NCBI GenBank assembly: GCA_030642635.1
Contig: DAOWNK010000075.1
Span: 1 to 11,993, forward strand
DNA length: 11,993 nt
Reading direction: 5' to 3'
From: Pirellulales bacterium
GTDB lineage: Bacteria; Planctomycetota; Planctomycetia; Pirellulales; Thermoguttaceae
The notes below the pieces were generated by a model that searched no databases, was not told where the DNA came from, and saw nothing but the letters and a program-made list of their open reading frames with translations. A program made the translations under genes and the position numbers. Below, piece after piece: positions 1-7,374 of the stretch; positions within the stretch are counted from its first letter, which is position 1, and each line of letters opens with the position of its first letter.

Positions 1-12
1 AATTAAACCCAT

Positions 13-88
13 TTTGCCCCCGGTGAATACACCCCGGGCAAACCTTGCGAAAAACGCAAACATTGCCCGCCGTGTAACTACGGCGGGC
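13..88. repeat. Cluster of three hairpins upstream of nadB
   Basis: Three inverted repeats lie in a row in the 135-bp leader. The first is 13-25 with 30-42 (loop AATA, 11 of 13 pairs). The second is TTGCG at 45-49 with CGCAA at 55-59 (A5 loop). The third is GCCCGCCGT at 65-73 with ACGGCGGGC at 80-88 (perfect 9 bp, 6-nt loop). No T-run follows the strongest stem, so a classical intrinsic terminator is not obvious. They may be the terminator region of an upstream gene or members of the palindromic repeats seen throughout this window. No gene was found in 1-135. Confidence 0.6.
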
Positions 89-135
89 TAAATCGACTTG
101 CCTACAAATCAGCACCGTCCCCCGACCCTCCAACA

Positions 136-1743
136 ATGTCAACTCCCACCGCACGATACCTGGTTCCTTTCCATCCGAAGCAGCTCAGACACTTCTTTAC
201 CGACGTGCTGATCGTCGGCGGAGGGTTGGCCGGGCTGCGGGCGGCGCTGGCCGTCGATGAGAAACTCTCCGTGCTGGTCGTCACTAAGGACACGCTCCAG
301 GAGTCCAACAGTGCCTATGCACAGGGCGGTATCGCCGCGGTGCTCGCAGAAGACGACCGGTTCGAGGACCACGTTGCCGACACGCTGGCTGCCGGCGGCT
401 CGCTGTGCGACGTCGAAGTGGTCGAGCAGGTAATCCGCGAGGCGCCCGAGCGAATCCGCGAGTTGGTCGATTGGGGCGCCAAGTTCGATCGACTCGGAAA
501 CCAGCTTGCGCTGGGCCGTGAAGGGGCACACGGACGACAACGCATCGCACACGCCATGGGCGACGCCACCGGCAAAGAAGTCATCCGTACGGTAATCGGG
601 CAAATCGAAAAGGCGCCAAACGTCGATATCTGGGAAAACACCTTCACAATCGACCTGCTTACCTGTGAGGGCACATGCCGTGGGGCGATCCTCTGGAACC
701 GCCGGCACGGACGAACGATGGTCTGGGCAAAGCAGACGATCCTGGCCACCGGCGGGGCGGGCCAACTATACCGCGAAACAACCAACCCCGATGTGGCCAC
801 AGGCGACGGCATGGCGATCGCATATCGGGCAGGCGCCGAATTGCGAGACACCGAGTTCATGCAGTTCCACCCGACGGTGCTTTATATTGCCGGCAGCAGC
901 CGAAACCTCATTAGCGAGGCGACACGCGGCGAGGGCGCCAGGTTGATCGACCGCTACGGCCACCGATTCATGGCCGATTACGACCCGCGCGGAGAACTGG
1001 CGCCACGCGACGTGGTCAGCCTGGCAATCGTCCGTCAGATGGAAAAAACGAAGCATCCAAACGTATATCTCGACATGACGCACTTGGACGCGGCTAAGGT
1101 GCTTGCCCGATTCCCAAGCATCGCGGCGGTTTGCGCGGAGTTCGATCTGGATATTACACGTGATCGGATACCGGTCCGGCCCGGGGCACACTATATGATG
1201 GGCGGGGTAACGGTTGATACGGCTGGCCGCACCACGCTGCCGGGCCTTTGGGCGGCCGGTGAGGTCACTTCCAGCGGCCTGCACGGCGCAAACCGGCTTG
1301 CCTCGAACAGCTTGTCTGAAGCGATGGTCTACGGCGTACGAGCGGGCCATGGTGCGTCGCTTGCGGCCGCCGAGCAGCACGACTGCTTTCACGCCCTGCC
1401 GCTGGAGAACGAGCGGATTGATTCGCCCAGTGAGCCGCTGAACCTGGCCGACATCCGCAATTCGCTGGCCAGCCTGATGTGGCGCAGCGCAGGCGTACGT
1501 CGCGACGCCGAAGGACTCGGTGAGGCGGCCGAGAACATCGACCGCTGGCGCCGATACGTGCTGGGCCGACAATTCTCCGACCCGACCGGCTGGGAATTGC
1601 AGAACATGCTCTGCGTGGCCCGGCTGATGATCAGTGCCGCGCTGCTGCGCGAGGAGACCCGAGGGGCACACGTGCGGACCGATTTTCCCGAGGCCGACGA
1701 CGCATACTGGAACCGCCACACGACGTTTGCGCGCGACGTTTAG
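136..1743 (+). CDS. nadB: L-aspartate oxidase (NadB)
   Basis: FAD enzyme that oxidises L-aspartate to iminoaspartate, the first step of de novo NAD synthesis through quinolinate; cytoplasmic. The protein has 535 residues, the usual length for the family. The dinucleotide-binding motif VLIVGGGLAG lies at about residues 24-33, followed by the family motif SNSAYAQGGIAAV. The four active-site residues known from E. coli NadB (H244, R290, H351, R386) align with H245 in QFHPT, R291 in APRDV, H352 in GAHYMMGG and R387 in GANRLASNS, a constant offset of one. The C-terminal helical domain (MWRSAGVRRD onward) is present. This separates it from fumarate reductase and succinate dehydrogenase flavoproteins. 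The start has no clear Shine-Dalgarno. Neither nadA nor nadC is in the window. The stop TAG lies at the edge of a MITE-like palindrome, so the last residues may have been altered by its insertion. Confidence 0.95.
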   Translation: MSTPTARYLVPFHPKQLRHFFTDVLIVGGGLAGLRAALAVDEKLSVLVVTKDTLQESNSAYAQGGIAAVLAEDDRFEDHVADTLAAGGSLCDVEVVEQVIREAPERIRELVDWGAKFDRLGNQLALGREGAHGRQRIAHAMGDATGKEVIRTVIGQIEKAPNVDIWENTFTIDLLTCEGTCRGAILWNRRHGRTMVWAKQTILATGGAGQLYRETTNPDVATGDGMAIAYRAGAELRDTEFMQFHPTVLYIAGSSRNLISEATRGEGARLIDRYGHRFMADYDPRGELAPRDVVSLAIVRQMEKTKHPNVYLDMTHLDAAKVLARFPSIAAVCAEFDLDITRDRIPVRPGAHYMMGGVTVDTAGRTTLPGLWAAGEVTSSGLHGANRLASNSLSEAMVYGVRAGHGASLAAAEQHDCFHALPLENERIDSPSEPLNLADIRNSLASLMWRSAGVRRDAEGLGEAAENIDRWRRYVLGRQFSDPTGWELQNMLCVARLMISAALLREETRGAHVRTDFPEADDAYWNRHTTFARDV

Positions 1744-1865
1744 GGATGGCCGATAAATAACTGTCAGTTTTCTTGTGGGAGGCGTCTCCGACGGCGACAA
1801 ATGTGTAGCAATTCGCCGTCGCCGACAGAGTCGCCTCCCACAGTTTATTTTCCAGCCATCCCTTA
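1740..1865. repeat. MITE-like 122-bp imperfect palindrome at the nadB stop
   Basis: The outer arms AGGGATGGC (1742-1750) and GCCATCCCT (1855-1863) pair perfectly. The stem continues through AT-rich segments (1752-1763 against about 1841-1852, with a bulge of about 10 nt on the left) into TGTGGGAGGCG (1774-1784) against CGCCTCCCACA (1832-1842). It then reaches an inner ACGGCGA / TCGCCGT stem around 1791-1819. The trinucleotide TTA occurs directly outside both ends of GGGATGGC/GCCATCCC (1740-1742 and 1863-1865), which could be a target-site duplication. There is no coding capacity. It could instead be a large terminator, but no T-run follows. A smaller hairpin, ACCGCC (1869-1874) with GGCGGT (1880-1885), lies just downstream. 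Confidence 0.65.
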
Positions 1866-1898
1866 GCAACCGCCGTACCGGCGGTGCTCAACGCAAGA

Positions 1899-1927
1899 TT
1901 TCCACTCTTGCGGAAACGTTCTATAAT
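1899..1927 (+). promoter_or_regulatory. Candidate sigma70-type promoter for the ABC operon
   Basis: TTTCCA (4 of 6 against TTGACA) at 1899-1904, a 17-nt spacer, then a perfect TATAAT at 1922-1927. Transcription would start near 1934 and give a leader of about 170 nt containing the cloverleaf-like palindrome 1955-2017. The weak -35 box leaves this uncertain. Confidence 0.4.
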
Positions 1928-1954
1928 CGAACGAAGTTTTTGCGTGATTCTCGA

Positions 1955-2017
1955 CAATAGCCGGGGGGACAACGTCCCGCGGGCATATCACCGCAACGCG
2001 TTGCGTCCCGGCTATTG
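1955..2017. repeat. Cloverleaf-like palindromic element
   Basis: The outer arms CAATAGCCGGG (1955-1965) and CCCGGCTATTG (2007-2017) pair perfectly over 11 bp. Inside are two further self-complementary units: GGGAC-aac-GTCCC (1966-1978) and the perfect 12-bp palindrome GCAACGCGTTGC (1993-2004), plus CCCGCGGG at 1976-1983. It can be drawn as a long hairpin or as a three-way junction. It lies in the non-coding gap between nadB and the ABC operon, and no open frame of interest crosses it. Confidence 0.65.
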
Positions 2018-2028
2018 CACATCCCTAT

Positions 2029-2056
2029 TTCCCACATGGCGTAAATAGTCTACAAT
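2029..2056 (+). promoter_or_regulatory. Second candidate promoter for the ABC operon
   Basis: TTCCCA (2029-2034), a 16-nt spacer and TACAAT (2051-2056, 5 of 6 against TATAAT) would start transcription near 2063. That leaves a leader of about 40 nt without the palindrome. It is an alternative to, or acts alongside, the promoter at 1899-1927. Confidence 0.3.
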
Positions 2057-2088
2057 GTCCAATTCGATCATACGATAGTACATACCTT

Positions 2089-2092
2089 GGAG
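2089..2092 (+). promoter_or_regulatory. Shine-Dalgarno GGAG that fixes the ATPase start
   Basis: GGAG lies 9 nt before ATG 2102, a normal spacing. An upstream in-frame TTG at 2087 overlaps this site and would have no ribosome site of its own, so 2102 is preferred. Confidence 0.6.
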
Positions 2093-2101
2093 CAATGCAC
2101 G

Positions 2102-2836
2102 ATGAGCAACGAGCAGGCCACCGCCATGATCGAGGCCGATAGGCTCTCGAAGTATTACGGCGGTTTCGCGGCGATTGAGGACGTGTCGTTCAAGATTCCG
2201 CAGGGCGAGGTGGCGGCGTTCTTGGGGCCTAACGGCGCGGGCAAGAGCACGACGATGAAACTGCTGACCGGCTACCTGGCCCCATCGGCCGGCGTGGCCA
2301 AGATCGGCGGCCACGACATGTCGATCGACCGATTGGCCGGTTCGTCGCATCTGGGCTATCTGCCTGAAAACGGCCCGCTGTATCCCGACATGACCCCGCG
2401 CAGCCTGTTGGAGTTCTTCGCCGACGCCCGTGGACTGAGCAACGCCCGAAAGCGCGAGCGGATCGAGGCGGTTGTCGAGCTGTGTGCGTTGGGCAGCGTA
2501 ATCGGCAAACCGATCGGCAAGCTCTCGCGTGGTTATTGCCAGCGGGTAGGCATGGCCCAGGTTTTGCTGCACGAGCCGGACGTATTGATAATGGACGAGC
2601 CGACCGCCGGGCTGGACCCAAACCAGATTCACGAGGTTCGCGAGACGATTCGCCTGCTCGGGCGAGACAAGACAATTCTGCTGTCCACGCACATCCTCCA
2701 GGAGGTCGAGGCGATGGCCACCCACGTGTTGTTCATAAACGAAGGCAAGCTGATCTACGACGGATCGATCAGTAAACTGATGGCGGACGGCAAGGCGCTG
2801 AACGTGCATTTCAGAGAGTTGACTGCCACAACATAA
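2102..2836 (+). CDS. ABC transporter ATPase, GldA-like
   Basis: ATP-binding subunit of an ABC-2 type system, 244 residues from ATG 2102. Visible motifs: Walker A GPNGAGKST at residues 42-50; LPEN at 87-90, where Glu stands in place of the usual Q-loop Gln, as I recall for GldA-type ATPases; signature LSRGYCQR at 141-148, a variant of LSGGQ; Walker B VLIMDEP at 161-167 with catalytic Glu 166; D-loop AGLDP; H-loop His 197 in LLSTH. Length and motifs fit ATPases that energise ABC-2 permeases for export or gliding-type complexes. The next two genes supply a permease/GldG fusion and a DUF4340 protein, so all three probably act together at the inner membrane. The substrate is unknown; gliding itself is not implied. 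It ends two bases before a strong terminator-like stem. Confidence 0.9.
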   Translation: MSNEQATAMIEADRLSKYYGGFAAIEDVSFKIPQGEVAAFLGPNGAGKSTTMKLLTGYLAPSAGVAKIGGHDMSIDRLAGSSHLGYLPENGPLYPDMTPRSLLEFFADARGLSNARKRERIEAVVELCALGSVIGKPIGKLSRGYCQRVGMAQVLLHEPDVLIMDEPTAGLDPNQIHEVRETIRLLGRDKTILLSTHILQEVEAMATHVLFINEGKLIYDGSISKLMADGKALNVHFRELTATT

Positions 2837-2838
2837 TC

Positions 2839-2899
2839 AGCCGCTTGCGGCTTCGCAGCCGTCGGTGTAAATGTATTGCGAAGCCGCAAGCGGCTTTTT
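2839..2899 (+). terminator. 19-bp perfect stem with T-run between ATPase and permease genes
   Basis: AGCCGCTTGCGGCTTCGCA (2839-2857) is exactly complementary to 2877-2895 across a 19-nt loop, and five T residues occupy 2895-2899. This is the shape of an intrinsic terminator or attenuator. Each arm also contains the smaller palindrome AGCCGC-TT-GCGGCT. The same arm core occurs again at 7325-7374, so it is also a member of a repeat family. Confidence 0.65.
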
Positions 2900-2929
2900 C
2901 ATCCAATCTCCAACCCACAACCTATCCCA

Positions 2930-5590
2930 ATGAACACAAACGTATTGCGTGCCGTTTTCAAACGGAACTTTGTCAGTTATTTCGCCAACCCGACCGGTTA
3001 CGTGTTTATTTGCGTGTTCGTGCTGTTAAGCTCGTTCGCGGCGTTTTGGCCGAACGAGTTTTTCAACGCGAACCTTGCAAACCTCGGGCAGCTAAACCGC
3101 GTCTTCCCGTTTATCATGCTGATCTTCATCCCGGCGATTACGATGAGCATCTGGGCGGACGAGCGGCGCCAGGGGACCGACGAGTTGCTGCTGACGATTC
3201 CGGCCGGCGACATCGACATCGTGCTGGGCAAGTACCTGGCCGCCGTGGCAATCTACACCGTCTCGCTTGTGTTCTCGCTGGTGTGCAACTTCACTGTGCT
3301 GCAAACGCTCGGCAGCCCCGATGTCGGACTGTTCCTGGGTACATACTTCGGCTACTGGATGATTGGGCTGGCGATGCTGGCCGTCGGCATGGTCGCCTCG
3401 TTCCTTACCGGCAACCTGACCGTTGGGTTCATTCTTGGTGCGGTGTTCAACACCCCGCTGGTGTTCGCCGCGGCGGCCGATTCGATTTTCAACCCGCAGT
3501 TGGCCCTGGCCGTTAAGCAGTGGAGCATCGGCCGGCAATTCGCCGACTTCGGCCGTGGCGTGATCAGCCTTTCCGGCGTGGCCTACTTCCTGCTAATCGT
3601 CGTCGTGATGTTGTACCTGAGCATGGTACTGATCGGGCGTCGGCATTGGTTCACCGGAGAAAAGGGCAGGGGCATGTCGGTGCATTACGTTGTCCGTACG
3701 GCGGCGCTGGTGCTCATTGCGGCCGGATTGGTCGTCTTTTTCGACCGGCACGACGCACGGCTCGACGTCAGTAACGAGCGACTCAGCTCTCTGGCGCCGG
3801 AAACACGTAAACTGCTGAATAACCTCAAGCTGGACCGTCCGGTGCAGATCGAGGCGTTTATCAGCCCCACCGTGCCGGAATCATACGTCCAAACGCGGCT
3901 TACACTGCTTACGATGCTCCGAGAATTGGAGGCACGCGGCGGCGGCGAGGTCCTGGTGCGAATCAACCGGACCGAACGGTTCAGCGCGGATGCCGCCCGG
4001 GCGGAACGACGCTACGGCATCGAGTCGCGACAGGTTACTACACTAAAGCGCGGTGCGCTGTCGATCGACCACGTCTTTATGGGCGTGGCGATGACCTCGG
4101 GGTTGCAAAAGGTGATTCTGCCGTTTATCGACCGCGGCATACCGGTCGAGTACGAACTGGTCAGGTCTATTGCAACGGTGGCTCAACAGGAGCGTAAGCG
4201 AGTCGGGGTGGTCGCCACCGACGCCCAACTCTACGGCCGGTTCAACATGGCAACCATGTCGTCCGGCGGGGATTGGCCGATCATCGAGGAGTTGGAAAAG
4301 CAGTACGAGGTGGTGCAGGTCAACCCGAGCAACCCGATCACGGAGAAATACGACGTGCTGCTGGCCGTACAGCCGTCGTCGCTTGGTCCACAGGAGATGG
4401 ACAACTTCATCGCGGCGATCGAGAGCGGCCAGCAGACGGCCATTTTCGAAGACCCGTTCCCGGTGTTCGCCGGCGGAGTGCCGGCGACCAGCGCACCGCG
4501 CAACCCGCCCGGCGGCATGAACCCGATGATGATGATGGGCCGTCAACAATCGCCGCCTAAGGGCGACATCCGCAAGCTGTGGCGGTTGCTGGGTATAGAC
4601 TTCTCCGATACCGAAGTCATCTGGCAAGACTACAACCCGTACCCCAAGGCCGGCCACTTTCCACATGAGTTCGTGTTCGTTGATGAGGGCGCCGGGGCCG
4701 AGGAAACGTTCAGTGCAAAGGATGCAATCAGTTCCAACTTGCAGCACATGCTGTTCCCGTTTCCCGGTGCGGTCTCGAAGCTGCACGCCTCCAAGCTGGA
4801 GGTGACCCCTCTTGTGCAGACCGGCAGCCGTACAGGCACGGTCGCATACAGCGAGTTGGTTCGGATGACCCCGTTCGGCCCCCGACCGGGGCTTAACCCC
4901 GCGCGGCGCCAGCAGCCTACCAACAAGGAATACATGCTGGCCGTACACATTCGCGGCCGGGTCAAAGACGAAATCAACGTCGTGCTGGTGGCCGATATCG
5001 ACATGCTCTCGCAAGACTTCTTCCGGTTGCGCGAGCAGGGCAACATGCCCGAGATGGGTATCAACCTCGATTTCGACAACGTCACGTTCGTGCTGAACGT
5101 GCTGGATGCCCTGGCCGACGACGAGCGGTTCATGGAGATTCGCAAGCGGCGTCCGAAACACCGCACACTGACCGGCATCGAACAAAAAACCAAGGCGGCC
5201 AAGGAAGAAGCGACCGAGGCACGCGAGCAGTTCATCACGGAATTCGAGCAGGGTGAGGCACGCGAGCAGCGCGCACTGGAAAAGAAAATTGTCGACCTAC
5301 AAAAGCGAAAGGACCTCGACCCGCAACAGATGATTATCGAGGTGGCGCTGGCACAGCAGGACGGCAACCGACGGTTAGAGTCCGAGGTGGAACGGCTCAA
5401 GCAGCAGCGCGACCGGCAGGTAAACAAAATCGAGACCGATCTGGCCTTGCAGGTTCGCTCGGTTCAAGACCGTTACAAGATGTGGGCGGTGCTGTTGCCG
5501 CCGATCCCACCGCTGGTGGTCGGGCTGATAGTGTTGTTCACCAGACGCAAGCGCGAGCGGGAAGGCGTCGCCCGAGAGCGACTGCGGTGA
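2930..5590 (+). CDS. ABC permease fused to GldG-like auxiliary domain
   Basis: An 886-residue membrane protein. Residues 1 to about 250 form an ABC-2 (GldF-like) permease with several hydrophobic helices and the family stretch MSIWADERRQGTDELLLTIP. A linking membrane helix follows (about 254-272). Residues from about 276 to 750 resemble the GldG/ABC_transp_aux periplasmic domain, opening with SNERLSSLAPETRKLL. A charged coiled coil covers about 751-850. A last membrane helix (from Trp-Ala-Val near 851) is followed by a basic tail RRKRERE. In Bacteroidetes GldF and GldG are separate proteins; here they are fused. A Met/Pro/Gly-rich loop (GGMNPMMMMG) sits near residue 528-537. ATG 2930 is chosen because the earlier in-frame TTG at 2876 lies inside the terminator-like stem-loop; neither start has a Shine-Dalgarno. 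It probably works with the ATPase upstream and the DUF4340 protein downstream. Substrate unknown. Confidence 0.85.
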   Translation: MNTNVLRAVFKRNFVSYFANPTGYVFICVFVLLSSFAAFWPNEFFNANLANLGQLNRVFPFIMLIFIPAITMSIWADERRQGTDELLLTIPAGDIDIVLGKYLAAVAIYTVSLVFSLVCNFTVLQTLGSPDVGLFLGTYFGYWMIGLAMLAVGMVASFLTGNLTVGFILGAVFNTPLVFAAAADSIFNPQLALAVKQWSIGRQFADFGRGVISLSGVAYFLLIVVVMLYLSMVLIGRRHWFTGEKGRGMSVHYVVRTAALVLIAAGLVVFFDRHDARLDVSNERLSSLAPETRKLLNNLKLDRPVQIEAFISPTVPESYVQTRLTLLTMLRELEARGGGEVLVRINRTERFSADAARAERRYGIESRQVTTLKRGALSIDHVFMGVAMTSGLQKVILPFIDRGIPVEYELVRSIATVAQQERKRVGVVATDAQLYGRFNMATMSSGGDWPIIEELEKQYEVVQVNPSNPITEKYDVLLAVQPSSLGPQEMDNFIAAIESGQQTAIFEDPFPVFAGGVPATSAPRNPPGGMNPMMMMGRQQSPPKGDIRKLWRLLGIDFSDTEVIWQDYNPYPKAGHFPHEFVFVDEGAGAEETFSAKDAISSNLQHMLFPFPGAVSKLHASKLEVTPLVQTGSRTGTVAYSELVRMTPFGPRPGLNPARRQQPTNKEYMLAVHIRGRVKDEINVVLVADIDMLSQDFFRLREQGNMPEMGINLDFDNVTFVLNVLDALADDERFMEIRKRRPKHRTLTGIEQKTKAAKEEATEAREQFITEFEQGEAREQRALEKKIVDLQKRKDLDPQQMIIEVALAQQDGNRRLESEVERLKQQRDRQVNKIETDLALQVRSVQDRYKMWAVLLPPIPPLVVGLIVLFTRRKREREGVARERLR

Positions 5591-5616
5591 CGTGAATAAA
5601 ATACCAATGAAAATCA

Positions 5617-5683
5617 AGTGGCACCGGCGTCTCGCCGGTGTGATGGAGCTTGTGTGTGACACCGGCGAGACGCCGGTGCCACT
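5617..5683. repeat. 25-bp perfect inverted repeat with palindromic arms
   Basis: Positions 5617-5641 are exactly complementary to 5659-5683, with a 17-nt loop. Each arm is itself a hairpin, CACCGGCG-tct-CGCCGGTG, so the DNA can fold as one long stem or two small ones. There is no T-run directly after it. It lies in the 141-bp gap between the permease fusion and the DUF4340 gene. The gap also carries an AT-rich stretch at 5684-5712 containing TATACT, but I saw no convincing -35 box. Confidence 0.75.
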
Positions 5684-5731
5684 GTTTATATACTACTGTT
5701 TATACTTGCATAACACTGGAGAAAATACCGG

Positions 5732-7324
5732 ATGAACGAAAACGCAAAAACGGCGATCTTCGTGGCGATAGCCGCAACAATTGCAACCGTGGTGTGGCTT
5801 ACTCGCCCCGGCTTGCCGATTATGGACCCCAAGGACATGTGCGGGCAGCAACTCTTTCCGGAGTTTAACGACCCACTGGCAGCCACAGACATGGAGATCA
5901 TGGAGTTCGACGACGAGAAATCCATGATCCGGCCGTTCCAGGTGGCCCAGGCCGAGACGACCGACGGCCAGCGGCTCTGGTCGATCCCGTCGCATGATAA
6001 TTACCCGGCCGACGCCGAGGACCAGCTTGCCGCGGCGGCCGGCGGGCTGATGGGACTGAAAATTCTCAACACGGCCGGCGACAGCCCCGGCGACCATGAG
6101 CTGTTCGGCGTTGTCGAGGCGGATCTGAAAACGCTCAAGGTTGGCGCCACGGGAGTCGGCACACGTGTTGTCATGAAGGATAAAAGCGGCAAGGTGCTAC
6201 TCTCGCTGATTATTGGTAAGGAAGTGCCAGACCGCGACGGCCTGCGATACGTCCGACGCGTGGGTGAGGACCAGGTATACATCGTCGCCGTCAGGACCGA
6301 TAAGCTATCGACCAAATTCGGGGACTGGATCGAAAAGGACCTGTTGAAGTTAAACCCGTGGGACATTAAGCGGCTGTGGTTCCGCAATTACTCGGTCGAC
6401 GAGATGAACATGGCATTGATCCAGCGCGGCGAGATCACCCTGGAGTACGACGACTCCGGCGAGCAGCACTGGAAGCTGCTCAAAGACGACAAATTCCAGC
6501 AGGGCAAGTGGGTGCCGGTGAAGATGCCCGAGGACGAGGAGCTAAACACGAAGAAGCTCGACGAGATGAAAAACGCGCTGGACGATCTGAAGATCGTCGA
6601 CGTGCGTCGCAAGCCGGCCGGACTGAGTGCGGATTTGAAGGCCGACGACGACTTCTCGAAAAACCAGGACGCCGTCGTATCGCTGGCCAACCGGGGTTTC
6701 TATGTGGCCAAGCTGGGCGAGCGCATAGAGATGTTCTCCAACGAGGGCGAGATTCGCTGCCTGATGAAAGACGGCGTGGAGTACGTGCTGCGCTTCGGCG
6801 AGATTGCCGCCGGTTCGGCCGGGAATGCAAAGAAGGATGAAAACGACGAAGATAAGGACGACGAAGACGGCGAGAAATCCAGTTCCTCCGGGCTGAACCG
6901 TTACCTGATGGTCACCACCGAGTTCAACCCCGAGGTCATACCCAAGCCGGAATTGGAACCGCTGCCGGAGAAGACTGCCGAGAAACCGGCCGAGGAAAAG
7001 GCCGAGGAAAAGATCGATGAAAAACCCGAAGATATCGACGCCGAACGCAAGCGGATCGAAACGGCGAACAAGCGCAAACAGGACGAGTACGACGAGAAGA
7101 TCGCATCGGGCAAAGAGCGTGTAAAGGAGCTTAACGCCCGGTTCGCCGACTGGTACTACATCATCTCCGACTCAGTGTTCAACAAAATCCACCTCGACCG
7201 CGACGATATCTTCAAAAAGAAAGAACAGGAAAAAGAGGAAGGCGAAGCCGGTTCGGACGAGCGCGCCGCCGACAACCCGGTCGGTGCATTCGGCGATCTG
7301 AAGCACGGCGGCCCGGGCCGGTAG
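5732..7324 (+). CDS. DUF4340 domain membrane-anchored protein
   Basis: 530 residues. The N-terminus is a short charged stretch then one hydrophobic helix at about 7-24 with no cleavage motif, so it is probably anchored in the inner membrane with the rest outside the cytoplasm. The body (about 55-365) fits the DUF4340 family, which is often encoded next to GldG-type ABC genes; its molecular role is not known. Two strongly acidic, low-complexity linkers follow (about 367-387 and 404-440), then a charged helix and a compact end, FADWYYIISDSVFNKIHLDR (about 471-490), that looks structured. GGAG at 5718-5721, 10 nt before the ATG, supports the start. It is third in the operon with the ATPase and permease fusion. 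The family call rests on sequence feel and context rather than catalytic motifs, because none are known. Confidence 0.8.
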   Translation: MNENAKTAIFVAIAATIATVVWLTRPGLPIMDPKDMCGQQLFPEFNDPLAATDMEIMEFDDEKSMIRPFQVAQAETTDGQRLWSIPSHDNYPADAEDQLAAAAGGLMGLKILNTAGDSPGDHELFGVVEADLKTLKVGATGVGTRVVMKDKSGKVLLSLIIGKEVPDRDGLRYVRRVGEDQVYIVAVRTDKLSTKFGDWIEKDLLKLNPWDIKRLWFRNYSVDEMNMALIQRGEITLEYDDSGEQHWKLLKDDKFQQGKWVPVKMPEDEELNTKKLDEMKNALDDLKIVDVRRKPAGLSADLKADDDFSKNQDAVVSLANRGFYVAKLGERIEMFSNEGEIRCLMKDGVEYVLRFGEIAAGSAGNAKKDENDEDKDDEDGEKSSSSGLNRYLMVTTEFNPEVIPKPELEPLPEKTAEKPAEEKAEEKIDEKPEDIDAERKRIETANKRKQDEYDEKIASGKERVKELNARFADWYYIISDSVFNKIHLDRDDIFKKKEQEKEEGEAGSDERAADNPVGAFGDLKHGGPGR

Positions 7325-7374
7325 TAGCCGCTTGCGGCTTAGCACGGCGTACTCTGCTAAGCCGCGAGCGGCTA
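7325..7374. terminator. Bidirectional terminator-like palindrome between convergent genes
   Basis: TAGCCGCTTGCGGCTTAGCA (7325-7344) pairs with 7355-7374 at 19 of 20 positions, with a 10-nt loop. The single mismatch is a potential G-U pair in RNA. It begins immediately after the DUF4340 stop codon, and its last three bases (CTA, read TAG on the minus strand) are the manC stop codon. It therefore serves both converging genes. No T-run is present on either side. The arm core AGCCGCTTGCGGCTT is shared with the stem at 2839. Confidence 0.65.

Noticed and set aside
766..1869. A 367-codon minus-strand frame over nadB
   Set aside because: NadB active-site residues on the plus strand are unmistakable; the antisense frame has none and runs into the palindromic repeat.
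1955..2017. Possible tRNA because of the cloverleaf-like fold
   Set aside because: Too short, no anticodon arm of the right size, no T-loop GTTCGA-type sequence and no CCA-adjacent acceptor pattern.
4043..5185. A 380-codon open frame on the minus strand
   Set aside because: It lies wholly antisense to the GldG-like part of the permease fusion, whose family features are clear, and its protein is rich in His, Arg and Leu without motifs.
5650..5868. Short frame encoding TPARRRCH at its start
   Set aside because: The peptide is the translation of the 5617-5683 inverted repeat, then runs out of frame over the DUF4340 start; it is a by-product of the repeat.
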